A stretch of 64,000 bases of DNA from Sitta carolinensis (GCA_032173965.1 CM063290.1:1178001-1242000); one strand, 5' to 3'; counted from the first letter of the stretch, positions 33,901-42,978 are shown. Numbers and translations are program-made. The notes: generated from the letters alone by a model not told the origin.

Positions 33901-35169
33901 CACTTTTATAACCCATCTGTGGCTGCCCCATCCCTGGCAGTGTCCCAGGCCAGGCTTGGAGCAGCTGGGACAGTGGGAGGGCTCCCTGCCATGGCTGGGG
34001 TGCCATGGCTGAGCTTTAAGCTCCCTCCACCCCAACCCACGCCGTGATTCCACGATTCCACCAGAGTTAAAACCCAGCCCAGTGCAATCCCCACGCTCCT
34101 AGTCGAAACACAGCCACCCACAAGCAGCCAGGCAGAGAGCCACAAACCCCACGGCACCCACGCAGCCGAGGCGAGCGCAGCCCCACCTGCAGCATGCAGC
34201 TCGTGATGTCGGAGGCGATTTTGGCGTGGGGGGAATCCTCCTCCCTGCCCGAGGGCGCCAGGTTGTGCTCCAGGCAGGACTCCCAGAGAGCCACCAGGGC
34301 TCTGCCGTGCCTCTCGATGGAGGCAGTCTCCCTGATGGCCGTGGTGATGCGGGTGATGCAGATCTCCACCACTGCCTGGTCGTTGTCGTTGGTCTGGTAG
34401 TCCTAGGGCACAGCAAAATTGGTTTACCTCCCCCAAAAAATTAAGTTTTTGTAGAGGTCCAGTGTCCATTTTGCCACGGCCACCTTTACAATAAATGTCC
34501 AGCGTGATGGAATTTTGGAGTTTGCCACCCCACAGGTCTTAATTCTTGTTACTGGGAAGGTATGGAGCCCTGGAATCTCATATAATCTTTAATATGCTTT
34601 AAATAACTATTGAATTAATAAATATTATATAATTATTATTAACCATTCTTTAATAACTAACCATTCTCTAATAGCTATTCTCTAATAGCTAACTATTCCC
34701 TAATACCTATTCTTTAATAACTAACTATTCTCTAATAACTATTCTTTAATAACTAACTATTCTCTAATAACTATTCTTTAATAACTAACTATTCTCTAAT
34801 ACCTATTCTCTAATACCTATTCTTATAAAGATGAACTTGAACTATCTTCAGGGGAAAACAAGCTGCTGAGAACTGGATTTTGTCAGCACATTTTTAAATC
34901 TTACACTTTGCTCTTCAAATCCTATCAGAAATCTGAATGGCTTATATCCCCTCCCCTTATTTATATGATATAATATCATAAAAAAATTTAAATATTAATA
35001 CTGTTTCACTCACTGCAGCTGAGCTAATGATTCTGATCTGTTCAAGGGCTTCGGAGAGGCTCCCTTCGATCTCAGCATCCTCCAGGGAGAAGAGCTCCCC
35101 TGCCCGGGACAGGTCCTTGTGTGCCAAAACCTGCCTGAAGAGATGATGCATGGCCCTGCTCTGCCTCCT
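5917..35169 (-). CDS. VEPH1: VEPH1 (Melted homologue), N-terminal eight coding exons, gene continues off the left edge
   Basis: VEPH1 is a cytoplasmic and membrane-associated adaptor. Drosophila Melted acts in insulin/FOXO/TSC and Hippo contexts, and the vertebrate protein has been reported to bind the type I TGF-beta receptor and dampen SMAD signalling. Eight minus-strand exons translate to a protein that aligns end to end with the remembered human sequence, from the start [18 protein letters not shown] to [11 protein letters not shown]. All boundaries have GT/AG and matching phases. Coding introns are, in order, 611, 2144, 13190, 1059, 3651, 5677 and 516 nt. The human protein is about 833 aa; the C-terminal part with the PH domain is not in this window, and none of its motifs occurs in 1-5900. 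PTX3 is nested antisense in the third coding intron. Exons 4 and 8 each appear to lack one base. Identification is very secure; untranslated 5' exons are not resolved. Confidence 0.95.
6034..6138. repeat. Short GC-rich repeat beside the coding minisatellite, coding (T/A)ESPPG
   Basis: Three copies of ggggggctctcgg with flanking gggc, spaced about 45-55 bp, inside exon 8. They encode ESPPG on the VEPH1 strand. Confidence 0.8.
6146..6850. repeat. 12-bp coding minisatellite inside VEPH1 exon 8
   Basis: About 57 units of gctgtgtcccgg and variants (gctgtgccccag, gatgtgccccgg, gctgtgctccgg). On the coding strand the unit gives TQPG / DTAR / HSPE type tetrapeptides depending on phase. A few units are short by one or two bases, which switches phase inside the array. 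Many units carry CCCGGG, so the exon is very CpG-rich. Confidence 0.95.
7003..7370. repeat. 47-56 bp tandem array filling most of the intron between VEPH1 exons 7 and 8
   Basis: Copies of a unit with ttggaatagagggacaaaac and tgccctgggcagctgcc, with gaatag or a variant at 7,051, 7,099, 7,146, 7,194, 7,241, 7,296 and 7,352. The unit grows from 47-48 to 55-56 bp to the right. The array starts about 20 nt from the exon 8 acceptor. Confidence 0.95.
7496..7705 (-). CDS. VEPH1: VEPH1 coding exon 7
   Basis: 210 nt, phase 2 to 2. It contains [17 protein letters not shown] and [20 protein letters not shown], almost the same as in human. RRYS fits a basophilic kinase (PKA-type) consensus. The acceptor is cttcctcag and the donor AACAG|GTATGA. 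Confidence 0.95.
8268..8340 (-). mobile_element. CR1 LINE 3'-end fragment
   Basis: cacagaatcagagaatcatg followed by ggtttgggttggaagggg is the reverse complement of a CR1 3' end. Confidence 0.7.
10300..10525 (-). mobile_element. CR1 LINE 3' fragment
   Basis: ggtttgggttggagggatg, then gctcatcccagccca, gccatggcagggacccctcc, gggcactgcagggatccaga and cttcctcatatttaacctaa. This is the usual order of a reverse-complemented avian CR1. Confidence 0.85.
12436..12614 (+). repeat. 30/36-bp minisatellite, copy 1 of an inverted pair
   Basis: Six units of tgcccttggttctgg followed by acaaggattgttctg (30 bp) or ggctggaaaaggattg (36 bp form). The reverse complement of the same unit forms the array at 18,812-19,170. 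Confidence 0.92.
12614..12697 (+). repeat. Non-tandem flank shared with 18,740-18,812 in inverted orientation
   Basis: cctgagctgtgaggag ... cactttctgtggagttc ... ccccccagagcagggcagag matches the reverse complement of 18,740-18,812 at most positions. The array plus flank is therefore one dispersed element present twice. Confidence 0.85.
12752..13380. repeat. 15-bp minisatellite abutting the VEPH1 exon 6 donor
   Basis: Units such as cccccatacctgtca (13-15 bp) with variants ccattcctctca and ccactcctgtca, about 45 in all. On the VEPH1 strand the major unit reads gacaggtatgggggt, so roughly twenty copies of CAG|GTATG resemble a 5' splice site. The array runs without a gap into the true donor at 13,381-13,382. 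Confidence 0.95.
13383..13591 (-). CDS. VEPH1: VEPH1 coding exon 6
   Basis: 209 nt, 69 codons plus two bases. It begins [20 protein letters not shown] and ends [15 protein letters not shown]. The acceptor is gctgcccag and the donor CAG|GTACGG. The donor lies directly against a long array of donor-like repeats (see the repeat at 12,752). Confidence 0.95.
13960..14105 (-). mobile_element. CR1 LINE 3' fragment
   Basis: gggaatggtttggaagggac, then ccatgggcagggactccttc and cagggatggggagcatcca, in reverse-complemented CR1 order. Confidence 0.8.
15811..16055 (+). mobile_element. Two adjacent CR1 LINE 3' fragments
   Basis: ttggactcgatgggactgca with a gattctatgg tail at about 15,818-15,866. A second copy at about 15,950-16,050 has cttggagcaacctgggg, gggatgagcttcaaggtccc and ttccaacccaaactctg. 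Confidence 0.75.
17093..17155 (+). mobile_element. CR1 LINE 3'-end fragment
   Basis: agggtccatcccaacccaaa ccattccatgag is the typical plus-oriented CR1 terminus. Confidence 0.65.
17243..17452 (-). CDS. VEPH1: VEPH1 coding exon 5
   Basis: 70 codons, phase 0 to 0. It starts [20 protein letters not shown] and ends [11 protein letters not shown]. The acceptor is a long T tract plus aacag, the donor GAG|GTGAGG. Intact and well conserved. Confidence 0.95.
17949..18005. repeat. Two-copy tandem repeat of about 29 bp
   Basis: tgtcatttcttgtaggaacc and tgtcatttcttgtaagaacc, each followed by caatttt, in the intron between VEPH1 exons 4 and 5. Confidence 0.85.
18512..18677 (-). CDS. VEPH1: VEPH1 coding exon 4, apparent one-base loss
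   Basis: The acceptor is tgtccccag and the donor GGG|GTAAAC. The exon opens in frame as [20 protein letters not shown] and closes in another frame as [20 protein letters not shown]. Both halves match the family. The length is 166 nt, where flanking phases need 167 (56 codons completed by one base from exon 3). The frame changes at the five-G run 18,589-18,593; one more base there would join the two halves. This looks like a homopolymer consensus error, or less likely a real frameshift allele. Confidence 0.9.
18740..18812 (-). repeat. Inverted copy of the 12,614-12,697 flank
   Basis: tctgccctgctctgggg ... gaaccccacagaaagtgcc ... cccagctcagg is the reverse complement of the flank beside the 12.4 kb array. 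It lies about 62 nt upstream of the exon 4 acceptor on the VEPH1 strand. Confidence 0.85.
18812..19170 (-). repeat. 30-bp minisatellite, copy 2 of an inverted pair
   Basis: About twelve copies of cagaacaatccttgtccaga gccaagggca, several of exactly 30 bp and near-identical. It lies just upstream of VEPH1 exon 4, in the intron that holds PTX3. Confidence 0.95.
20605..20695 (+). mobile_element. CR1 LINE 3'-end fragment
   Basis: ggggttggactggaggagcc ttgggggtcctttctgact resembles the CR1 3' end of the ttggac...gatgatcttgaaggtc type. Degenerate. Confidence 0.5.
22085..22205 (-). mobile_element. CR1 LINE 3' fragment
   Basis: aatcatggaattgtttaggt tggaaaagatctccaggatc agagtccaacc is the reverse complement of a CR1 3' end of a different subtype from most others here. 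Confidence 0.7.
22790..23430 (+). promoter_or_regulatory. PTX3: GC-rich, CpG-rich 5' flank and probable promoter / 5' UTR of PTX3
   Basis: CpG density and GC rise sharply from about 22,860 against AT-rich sequence to the left. The segment ends at the PTX3 start codon. I do not see a convincing TATA box near the expected distance, nor a clean NF-kB consensus. Promoter assignment rests on position and composition. Confidence 0.5.
23095..23424. repeat. GC-rich tandem repeat abutting the PTX3 start codon
   Basis: About ten degenerate units of roughly 33 bp (sometimes paired into 60-70 bp). They are built from gccagagagcagccc and ggctctctgaaccccc modules. The array ends only six bases before the ATG, so it probably supplies most of the 5' UTR or core promoter. 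Confidence 0.8.
23431..23578 (+). CDS. PTX3: PTX3 exon 1: signal peptide and N-terminus
   Basis: 148 nt, phase 1 at the end; donor AAG|GTGAGT. It encodes [20 protein letters not shown] (signal peptide) followed by [16 protein letters not shown], the most conserved N-terminal block of PTX3. The start context is aggacaATG with A at -3. Confidence 0.95.
23431..28110 (+). CDS. PTX3: PTX3, long pentraxin 3 (three exons, nested in VEPH1 intron 3)
   Basis: PTX3 is a secreted soluble pattern-recognition protein of innate humoral immunity and of the hyaluronan-rich matrix. Exons are 23,431-23,578, 24,041-24,535 and 27,498-28,110, with introns of 462 and 2,962 nt. The protein has a hydrophobic signal peptide, the hallmark [16 protein letters not shown], a CDC pair, a coiled-coil N-terminal domain and a C-terminal pentraxin domain with HLCGTWSS (the HxCxSTWxS signature) and [19 protein letters not shown]. 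Read to the conserved stop at 28,108-28,110, with one base added in the G run at 28,062, it is about 418 aa, against 381 in human. The extra length is in the coiled-coil region. The human N-glycosylation site (VLNKT) is ALDKT here. As assembled, the frame is lost near the C-terminus and runs on to 28,174. Confidence 0.95.
24041..24535 (+). CDS. PTX3: PTX3 exon 2: coiled-coil domain
   Basis: 495 nt; acceptor cccttccag, donor CAG|GTAAGG. It starts [20 protein letters not shown] and ends [12 protein letters not shown]. It is rich in Leu, Glu and Gln with heptad-like spacing. The two Cys of CDC are kept, but the third N-terminal Cys of human PTX3 (C103) has no counterpart. A sequon NVS lies in [10 protein letters not shown] direct 20-bp repeat occupies 24,401-24,440. 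Confidence 0.95.
24401..24440 (+). repeat. PTX3: Direct 20-bp duplication inside PTX3 exon 2
   Basis: cccggcagcaggacagacgg is followed at once by ccgggcagcaggacagacgg. The 20-bp period is not a multiple of three, so the two copies are read in different frames (RQQDRR then GSRTDG). Confidence 0.9.
24536..27497 (+). other. PTX3: PTX3 intron 2
   Basis: 2,962 nt bounded by CAG|GTAAGG and cctttccag. A CR1 copy sits at 27,232-27,412. No other gene is seen. Confidence 0.9.
27232..27412 (-). mobile_element. CR1 LINE 3' fragment in PTX3 intron 2
   Basis: gagaggtttgggatgaaggg, then agcagggacacctttccctc, ccaggttgctcccagcctca tccagcctgtccttgaaccc and ggggcagccacaact. This is clear CR1 order in reverse complement. 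Confidence 0.85.
27498..28110 (+). CDS. PTX3: PTX3 exon 3: pentraxin domain, apparent one-base loss near the C-terminus
   Basis: The acceptor is cctttccag. The exon opens with [20 protein letters not shown] and contains HLCGTWSS and [20 protein letters not shown]. The frame holds to RGNVVGWG at the five-G run 28,062-28,066. After it, the expected ending [14 protein letters not shown] and its TAA stop (28,108-28,110) are present one frame over. In the assembled frame the protein instead gains an unrelated tail ending at 28,174. Three Cys of the family's pentraxin-domain pairs are visible (CETA, FTACIW, HLCGTW) together with NGCC. Confidence 0.93.
28430..28568 (+). mobile_element. CR1 LINE 3' fragment within the PTX3 3' UTR
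   Basis: agctggggctgcccctggag, then ggcagagcttggagcagcct, gggacagtgggaggggtccc and ttccaacccaaaccattcca. It lies between the stop codon and poly(A) signal, so it would be part of the mRNA in sense orientation. Confidence 0.8.
28834..28839 (+). promoter_or_regulatory. PTX3: Poly(A) signal of PTX3
   Basis: AATAAA in ttgtaaataaagatac, the first canonical signal after an AT-rich 3' UTR. It sits about 725 nt past the conserved stop. Confidence 0.65.
28856..31867. other. VEPH1 intron 3, part right of PTX3
   Basis: No exon is recognised. A short (CA) run lies at 30,954-30,969, and AT-rich sequence with homeodomain-type TAAT cores at 31,060-31,390. Confidence 0.65.
31868..32042 (-). CDS. VEPH1: VEPH1 coding exon 3
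   Basis: 175 nt, 58 codons plus one base. It runs from [19 protein letters not shown] to [11 protein letters not shown]. The acceptor is tttttgcag and the donor CAAG|GTAAGCC. It is followed by the 13.2 kb intron that contains PTX3. Confidence 0.95.
32552..32705 (-). mobile_element. CR1 LINE 3' fragment
   Basis: cacagaatgccagaatggtt tgggttggaaaggtcctcaa, then gccatgggcagagcca and gccttgggcactgccaggga. Confidence 0.85.
33905..34065 (+). mobile_element. CR1 LINE 3' fragment
   Basis: tggctgccccatccctggca, then aggcttggagcagctgggac, tgagctttaagctccctcca and a degenerate ttccacgattcca tail. It ends about 120 nt downstream of VEPH1 exon 2. Confidence 0.8.
34187..34402 (-). CDS. VEPH1: VEPH1 coding exon 2
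   Basis: 72 codons, phase 0 to 0. The acceptor is ccctag and the donor CAG|GTGGGG. It begins [20 protein letters not shown] and ends [12 protein letters not shown], both strongly conserved blocks of the N-terminal Melted-type helical repeat region. Confidence 0.95.
34580..34832. repeat. AT-rich 33-bp tandem repeat in the first VEPH1 coding intron
   Basis: ctaataactattctttaata / actaactattct units repeat about six times, becoming degenerate at both ends. It lies 180-430 nt upstream of the exon 2 acceptor. Confidence 0.88.
35014..35151 (-). CDS. VEPH1: VEPH1 coding exon 1
   Basis: 46 codons from ATG at 35,151, ending phase 0 in IISSAA. The donor is GTGAGT. The motif [20 protein letters not shown] matches the human N-terminus closely. 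The start is fixed by this match and by the lack of upstream in-frame homology. Confidence 0.95.
35152..35169 (-). other. VEPH1: VEPH1 5' UTR part of the start-codon exon
   Basis: The minus strand reads a pyrimidine-rich tract ending tgcctgcag, a plausible acceptor, then aggaggcagagcagggcc and the ATG. A G at -3 gives an acceptable start context. The start exon is therefore probably preceded by at least one non-coding exon to the right. Confidence 0.5.
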
Positions 35170-36029
35170 CTGCAGGCACCATGGGCAGGGAGAGCTCAGC
35201 TGGGGACAAAACGGCGACAGTCCTGGCCAGGAGCCACCAGTTTCATAGGAAGGATGAATCTGGGTTGTATTTCAAGGCTTCCTCGGCCCCAGTCTAAAAG
35301 AAAACAGTAACAAAAAAGAGGAAAAAAAAATCAGCAAATGCATTGATTGGCATGTTGCAGGTCAGCAAAGATTTTTAAATGTGTGTGAGAGCGTCAGACA
35401 GGGCAGGGACATCCTTGAGCACATTCAGGAACTGAGTGAATTTTTACCTTCAAACACTAAGTAGCTTAAAATTAGATTTAAGAGTACCTAATAACTGGAC
35501 CCAGGGTTTTGTCCTGCTTTCCGTGCAGGTTCCCTGAGCAGGCTGTGCCTGCAGCAGCTGCTGAGGGCTCCAAACCCATTCCCTGGTCAGAGCAGAGCCC
35601 AAGGAGGAGGGTGAAGCCTCTTCCTTTGCTCGCTGGGTTGTTGTGTCTTGACTCCAGAAAAACATTATTAGCGAGATTGAGAAGATAACGAGCTTTGTTT
35701 AGAAAAAGCTGTCACTTTTGTTGCCAAAATGACCCCTAGGGTCTTGTAAACTCCTGTGAAACAAAGCCTTGGCTGAGGTGAGCTCTGCTGCTCTCCTTGG
35801 CTGGGGAGTGGAGCAGAGGCTGAGCCAGGCTCACACTCTGGGCACTGTCCTGCACTCGAGTCCTAAATCTCTGCTCAGCTCCCTCGTGGATTGACTCTGG
35901 GTGTCAGCTCCTGGATCCTTCTCTTGGCTTGGCAAAGCCACAAGATAGAGCATTTATCATTTGAGATATGAAGGACCCTTAATCCCTATTTTATTCTCGT
36001 TTTTCAGGGGAAAAAAATGCAGTCAAATA

Positions 36030-36175
36030 TAATCACAGAACGTTAAAGAGTTGGGAGAGACCTTAAAGCCCAGGCAGCCCCAACGCCCTGCCATGGAACA
36101 GGGCCACCTCCCACTAGCCCAGCTTGCCCAAGGCCTTACCCAGCCTGGCTTTGAGGGATGGGGCATCCACAGAAG
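36030..36175 (-). mobile_element. CR1 LINE 3' fragment
   Basis: aatcacagaacgttaaagag ttgggagagaccttaaagcc, then gccatggaacagggcca and gggatggggcatccacag. Confidence 0.8.
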
Positions 36176-39100
36176 GGGCAAACCCAAGGCAAAACACTGA
36201 GAACCTTCTGGAAGCAGCTCCCTTGGCCAGCCTGTTTCACCAGGCAGCACATGGCCAATGCCACGAGCCAGGGCTGCCTTCACTCCCCCAGCTCCACCAA
36301 CACCATGGCACAGCACTCCCGTTTTCCTCCAGCAGAAGCAGAAAGGAGCTGGGACTGCAAATCCCGAGGCACAGATCACCCACCTGGAGCACGGGGATGG
36401 TGGCAGCTCAGACACTCTCACCCTGCTCCCACTCAGCCATCGCCACGTCCGGAAATCAAAGTTCGGAATGCCCCAGACACAAACAGATTTATGTTTGTTT
36501 TACCTGCTCGGGGTCCCCCCGGGCCATGCTCAGGGATGGGGCCAGGTGCTCTGGGGATAAAGGGTGTCCCTCTCCTCCTCTCCCCCCGGGCAGCATCCAG
36601 GGCAGCAGGCAGGGATCCTGTTCATTGCGGTGCCACGGGGAAGGCATCCCAGGAATGCAGACTAAAGCAGCCTAAAAGTTACCCAGGGCTCCGTCAGGTG
36701 ACTGGGGGAACCCGAAGGCAGGGAGGCCTTATCTCTGAAAGAGCTGCTCTGTTTCCAGGGTAAAATACAAAGCCTGCTCCACTTGAGGGCAGTTGTTTTT
36801 AATAGAGGAAACAGAACGCTCTGTGTTAGTGGAAAGCTATCCTTCCCTGGGAAGGAGGGGAAACAGCCCTCAGTAAGCTCCCACTGTTTGGAAGAAAGAG
36901 AACAAGGGAACAGCCTTGCTGGAGAGCAGATTTCCTGGCCAGAGGAATAAATGCTGTCGTTCTGCAGCCTTTACATAGGCACAAAAGAGGGCCTGAGCTT
37001 TGCCCTGGCTTTTAACATCAGCCTCAGGAGAAGCCCAACCAAATGTGCCCACACACTGCAGCAAAGTGCTCCAGGAAGGAAGGTCCTTTGAGCCCTCCCT
37101 TTGATCAGCTGCTCTGAAACACTGCAGCCCCTTCTGCAGGAGCTGGGCTTCATCCTCCTCCTGGGCCCCTTCCAGCTCGGGATATTCCCTGATCCTCGGG
37201 AATAGCACTGGCCTTTGGCAATGATCCTCCCCTGGGTGTGCTCCTGCACAGGAGTTTCTCAGAGAGGTCCTGAGCTCGACCTGAACAGAGAATTTTATGT
37301 GAGTTTTATAGACAATGCTCAGGAGAATGCAGAAAAACATTTATTTACTGTGAGCTCTTGGAAATGGAATTATAGCAAATCCTCTTAATGCTTGCATTGT
37401 GTAACAGTGCTGGAAGTACTTTCCTTGCATCAGCATTAAAGAGAATTGCTCCTTAAGCATTTCCTTGCTCACTACACGATTTGCTATTAATAGGCAGCAG
37501 GCACTGAGCAAGAGGGAAAACAAATCATGTGTCTCATAAAATGTCATTTCTAAATTTTCCTTTTTTATAAAGGGTCAAGCTGGGCAATAGAATTGCTTCT
37601 GGGTGTAGTTCCTGAGGTGTCTCATCACCTTGAACCTCCATCAGCCTGACTGCACACCACCCATCAGAGTTTTCTGCCTTGCTGTATTTGTGTCCCACAC
37701 AGAGAAGGAATGGAAAAGGAAAAGGTTTGGCCAAAGTTTGCCCTGGATCCCCCCAGCAGTGCAGAGGGGATTCCCAGCAGGAATTTGCACCTTTCCAAGG
37801 CCAGGACGTGGGGAACAAAGCAGAACTCCAACGCTGGGAACAAACTCCACAAGTCATCCTTAGGCAGGAAAAACCCCTCAGCTCATAACAGCAAACCACT
37901 TGCACGGGTTGTGGCGCAGTCCCACATTAATTCCGAGGTTTGATCTGATTTTCAACGCCTCCTTTCCCTTTTGATGCCAAGCTGAAAGAGCCACCCTTTC
38001 CCTGGGCCCTTGAAGCTGCTCCCCTCCAAGGTGAGACTCTCCACTTGCTGCAGGCACAGCATTCTTACCAAAGCTCCTTATCAGAAGCAATCAGAATAAA
38101 AGCCAGCCTGACAGGTTTCAGAGCTTGAAGCTACTGAATTGGTCTGTTTGCAAAATAATTCCCCCAATAATAGAAGATTAACAATAAAAATTCCATGTAA
38201 AAGGGCAGTTGGACCTTCAGGCATCCAAAAGCCAATTGAACTTGAGCTGAAAGGCTGAGCCTTGGTTTGTCAGGAGCTCAGTTTCTGCAGAATGACATTA
38301 GAAGGACAGGAAAAAAAGTCTCTTTTAGACCAAAGAGGAAGGGAGAAGACAAAGTTTTTTTTATATTTACAGTGAAGGAAATTCTATGAGAAAATTATTT
38401 CCTTGTCTTCCAAAAGACTTGAAATGTAAACCCAGCTGCTTGATTTTCTGAAAACAGAAACAGAACCTTCAAACAATTGTGCAGTGACATTTTTTACCTC
38501 GTTCTGTGCTACACAATACCCATCAGGAAAGCCTTTGCTCTGTTTAAGGAATTTTAGGGAACCCAGGCCACTGGAGTTCATGTTGAGTGAACCTTTCCAG
38601 GATTTTCTGCTTTCTCCCTTGCTGGAGCTGCAGTGAGGACAGGGATGCTGCCAACCCAGGGTCCCAAGGGAATCCAATTAATCCAATTAATTACCAGAGC
38701 CCTCTGTGACCCCAGTTTGCCACGGGCACCACACCATGGTTCTCCCCAGATGCTGCAGCACAACTCCCACATGGAATTTTTCATTCCCCATGGAAGGGCT
38801 GAGCCACCACAGATGCCAATGCTCTTTGCTAAACACAAGGCCGTGCTCATCTTCTGAAATCATCTAAAAAGATTTAGATCCTTTTAGATCAAAAGATCTA
38901 ATTTAGAACCAGAAGGAGGATCTGGTTCAAAAATTTAAAGTGTCCAGTAAATTCCACGGGAGAGGAAAGAGGTCTGGGAATTCCCTCAAACTGGAGGGTC
39001 TCGTGTCAGAGAACTGGGAGCTGTTTTACTTGGAGCTGTCATCTTGGGTACAACACAGCCCAGAGCTCTGAGTAACCTCCAAAAGGAAACCATGAAAAAG

Positions 39101-40035
39101 AGACAAAACCTCCTTACCCCACAGCCATGTTGCCATGCTTAACTCATGGATTCCACCGAGAGCTTGGGATGCCTTGGATGGAAGGCACTGGAGGAAGACA
39201 GAAGGGAGATGGTGTCAGTGACTCTCTGCCTTCCCAGATGTAAAATTCCCCTCAGGACTCCTCCAGGAGGGATTGGTTTGCACCAGTCAGGGTTCGATCC
39301 TTGGGATCTGGCCCTGGAAGCAGAGCTGAGCTGCGTGTTTACCTTTAGTTCCCTTTTCCATGAATAGCAGGAAGATTAGAATAATCCTCAAGTAAAAATT
39401 CGAATTTCAGGTTGAATTCCCTTCTGTTGAAATCCTTCTTCCCCATCTTACGAGAAAACAATTTGTGGAATTCCTGTCTCAAAGAGTTACAGAAGTTTGT
39501 AATATTGCCAAGAGGGCTGGATACTTCCTTCCCCCCCTGCCCTGACCCAGGAAAAAAAAAAAGCCTGGATAGATTTCCCAAGAACATCTACATATGCAAT
39601 CCATGGGCAGAATATTATGAGATATTTCAGAGAACCTTTCCCCTCTGTGTTGCACTAATCAAAATTTATTTTATTTTTACGCTTGGAAAACATTTACTCC
39701 CTAAACCAGAACATTCTTTCAAAACTTGGAAATAAAGTTCTCACATTTTTCAGTGAAAGAAAAGGATTAAAGATTATATTGAGAGAGCATCATTTTCACA
39801 CAGGGTGAACAAACTACAGCAGTTCCCATGGGATCAGCTGCATATATTTAAAATCTTCCCACAAGACAACCATTGTTTCCTATGAGCATCTCTTTTTTTC
39901 TGTCACAACAGGTTTCCACACTTCACATCCCTTGAAATCCCACGGATGCTGAGCTGGACCAGATGCTGAAACAATAAATTATGAAGTCTATTAATTAATT
40001 TTAACCCCTAAAAATTACCTTTAGGGCTTAAAACG

Positions 40036-40059
40036 TTTTTTTTTTTTTTTTTTTTTTTT
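40036..40059. repeat. Poly(T) tract
   Basis: 24 consecutive T. It could be the tail of a minus-strand retroposed sequence, but no body is recognisable. Confidence 0.8.
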
Positions 40060-42892
40060 ACTAATGGAACACCTTGCTGCTCTCAGCATCCAGCTCTTGG
40101 ACACAAGGGACACTGCAGGACAGTCAGGAATTTTAGGAGCTCTCTCCCAGCAGAATCCCAGGGCTGTGGATATTCTCCCCGTGGTGAACTGGTTTATTCA
40201 GCAGGTTTGTGGGTCAGAATCTGCCTGAGCTGAACCAGACCTCACCCAGCTCCGAGGCAGTTCTGGCTGCACTTTGGAGCTCGCCAACCTCTGCAAACAG
40301 GCAACCCCATCCATTTCTTAGAGAAATAAATTACTTGAGAATCTGGGTGCTGTCAAGACAGCTCTCCCTGATTCTCAATCTATAAGAAAATCTTATTTGG
40401 CTGCAGGTTCAGCACTCACCGATGCTTTATGTAACACTTCATAAGACTTAGCGTTTTTAACATCATTAAGGCAGATCTGTAAGAATTCCATGTTTAAATG
40501 TCTCTGCGATATTAAATATTAGGCTAAAATAAACAACACCACGCTAAGATAGAATAAATTGCTTCATAACAAACACCAGTTCCATCACTGTCACAATGAT
40601 GCTGTCAAAAGCTGCTCATTTTCAAGGGTTGCCTGATGAGCTTTTAGATCTGTGACTTATTTTCAAGACCGCAGTGATGTTACAGTAAAAGAATTTGGTT
40701 TAAAATTTTACAAAGGGAATAACGTGCATTTCTGGCTGAAGAGAGCAAAGGAGGAAACAGGGCAGAGCAAGAGGGATGACAGGGTCAGAATACACGGACC
40801 CTGTCATGAAAAATGCCACTCTGGCAGGGAAGATTGGACTGGAGCGGTAAATAAATGCGAAAACCACTGAACCTCAAAGTCTCCTGAAGCAGCAGTCAGC
40901 AGACAAGTACTGAGTGTCCTGAAGTCCCTCCCAGGTTCCTGGGATTTAACAGGAGCAGCAGGTGCCCAGCCTGGCAGGGTCCCCCCAAAGCAAGGCTCCC
41001 GTTCTGGGGCGCAGGGACAAAGTGAGCACGGGGAGGGCAGGGGGCAGCTGAGCCCCAGGAGCACCCGGGGGGCTGCAGCCTCACGTCCCACACACACACC
41101 CCCTCCTGCCTCCCCTGGCACCTCCTGCCCTTCTCACTCTAATGCATTCCTACACCTCCCGCGGTTCCAGAAACCCGGGAACAGCCACGCTCCCTCCAAA
41201 ACCTCCTCCATTATTTAACACCCCAGCCCTGCTCCTCGACTCCCCTCCCCGCAGTAATTTATTCATTATTCAAACTGTTACACCAACACGCATTAAGTTA
41301 TTCATACCTCTCAGAAGCGAGACCTCGGAAAGCCATGAATAATTGATGGCGAATTGGCGCTCTTTAGAGGAATTGGGATGGGCTCCATCCCAGCTGCCAG
41401 TGCCCCTTCCATCCCCCTGGCTCTGGTATGTGAGCAAGGCTGCTGGCGCTGCTCAGCCCCGTCAACCCGACCGTACAGCCTATTCAGTTACCCTGGAGTT
41501 GTCATGTGGAATCAAGCAAACAAAAATCTTCTCTCCCTCTGCCCCGAGCCCCGGTGCTGGAAAACACATCAGGAATAATTCCTCACCCAGCTCAACTTGG
41601 GCGGCAGCTCCAGTGAAAATGCTCCCAGCTCGATACGGAATTTGAATTCGTTAAAAGGATTTATCAACAGCCAGTGGTTACATTCAGTTAATTAATAACC
41701 TGCTTAAGAGTAACAAGGAAATTGCAGGAGTTAATATTACTGATGGGGCCTCCTCTCCTGGAGGGTTGGAGTTTGTCAGTGCCCCTGGAGGGGCTTCAGC
41801 CGAAGGAGGAGGCAGGGGAGAGCAGGACACTGAGGAGACGCAGCCTTCAGCTGACACTGTGGCATCCAGAGCTCCTGGATCCCAGCCAGCCCTTCCAAAG
41901 GGACCTGCCCAGGTGGGACCGTGCCCAGGACCCACCTGAGCACCTCCAGCCTTGGCAGCTGTAGCAGAACTGAGCTCCAAAGCATTCCAGAGGTGTTCCA
42001 CGCACACCTGAGCCTCCCCAGCAAGCATGTCCGTGCTTTTCTCCTTAACTTCCCTCTGACAAATGAATTCCAGATTCCCACCAAGTCAGGCTTAACTAAA
42101 ACTGATCCCCTGGACCCGAGCTGGGCTGTGTCCTCCTCTCCTGGGAGAGCACGGGGCAAGTCCCCATTGGGAGTGTCCCAGCAAGGACATTTTTCTAATA
42201 ACAGCCAAAGAAATATCAAAGGAACCAGCTGGGAACAGCCAAGTGTAAGGTCAAGCACCCTTGGGCAGCTGCTGGAGAAAGGAAAGCCTGTTTGCCCAAA
42301 GATAATGAGGGGAAAACTTTTGTACAACTCTTGTAAGAATGAAGGAGTTTATAAATTACAGGTTTTTTACAAAATCTGCCCCCTAGAACACACGTTCAGT
42401 CACACAGGGCCTCAATTTTGATGGCAATTCCTCCTAATGGCTTTTTTGCTCCTCTTCGTTGCACCACAACCTGGGCAATCAAATACAAAATTAATGGGGG
42501 GTGAACACATTCTTTTAACGAAGTTGAAGTTGTTGTTCTTTAAGGGAAATCCAATTGTGCGTTTCCTACACCTTCCTTTTAGCCCAGGAACAACAGGGAC
42601 ACAGCTGGCTTCTCTCCCACTTCTATAAGACTGCAAAAAAGCCTGTGAGATGATGGCAGGACAGAAATATCCTCACTCTGAAAGGCATTTTCTAAACAAG
42701 AAGTTTTAATGTCATAAATTTCACAGGGCAGAGTGGTCTGACTAGGAGAGCACAGACACAGGGTTGGATTTTATTTCTGCATCTGATAATGACTTTATTC
42801 ATTGTACAGCAGGAAGTCAGAGCTTCCTTTGCTCACCATGGACCTAATTTTGACTTCTAACAGCAACCAAAATCACCCAGAGATTGTGGATT

Positions 42893-42978
42893 CCCCATCC
42901 CTGGAAGTGTCCCAGCACCTGAGATGGTGGAAGGTGCTCATGGCAGGGGTGGAACAAGAGGAGCTTTAAAGTCTTTGC
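42893..42978 (+). mobile_element. CR1 LINE 3' fragment
   Basis: ccccatccctggaagtgtcc, then gatggtggaaggtgctcatg and gaggagctttaaagtc. Confidence 0.65.

Noticed and set aside
41776..42327. 183-codon minus-strand open frame
   Set aside because: No recognisable domain and ordinary composition; most likely a chance open frame in GC-moderate DNA.
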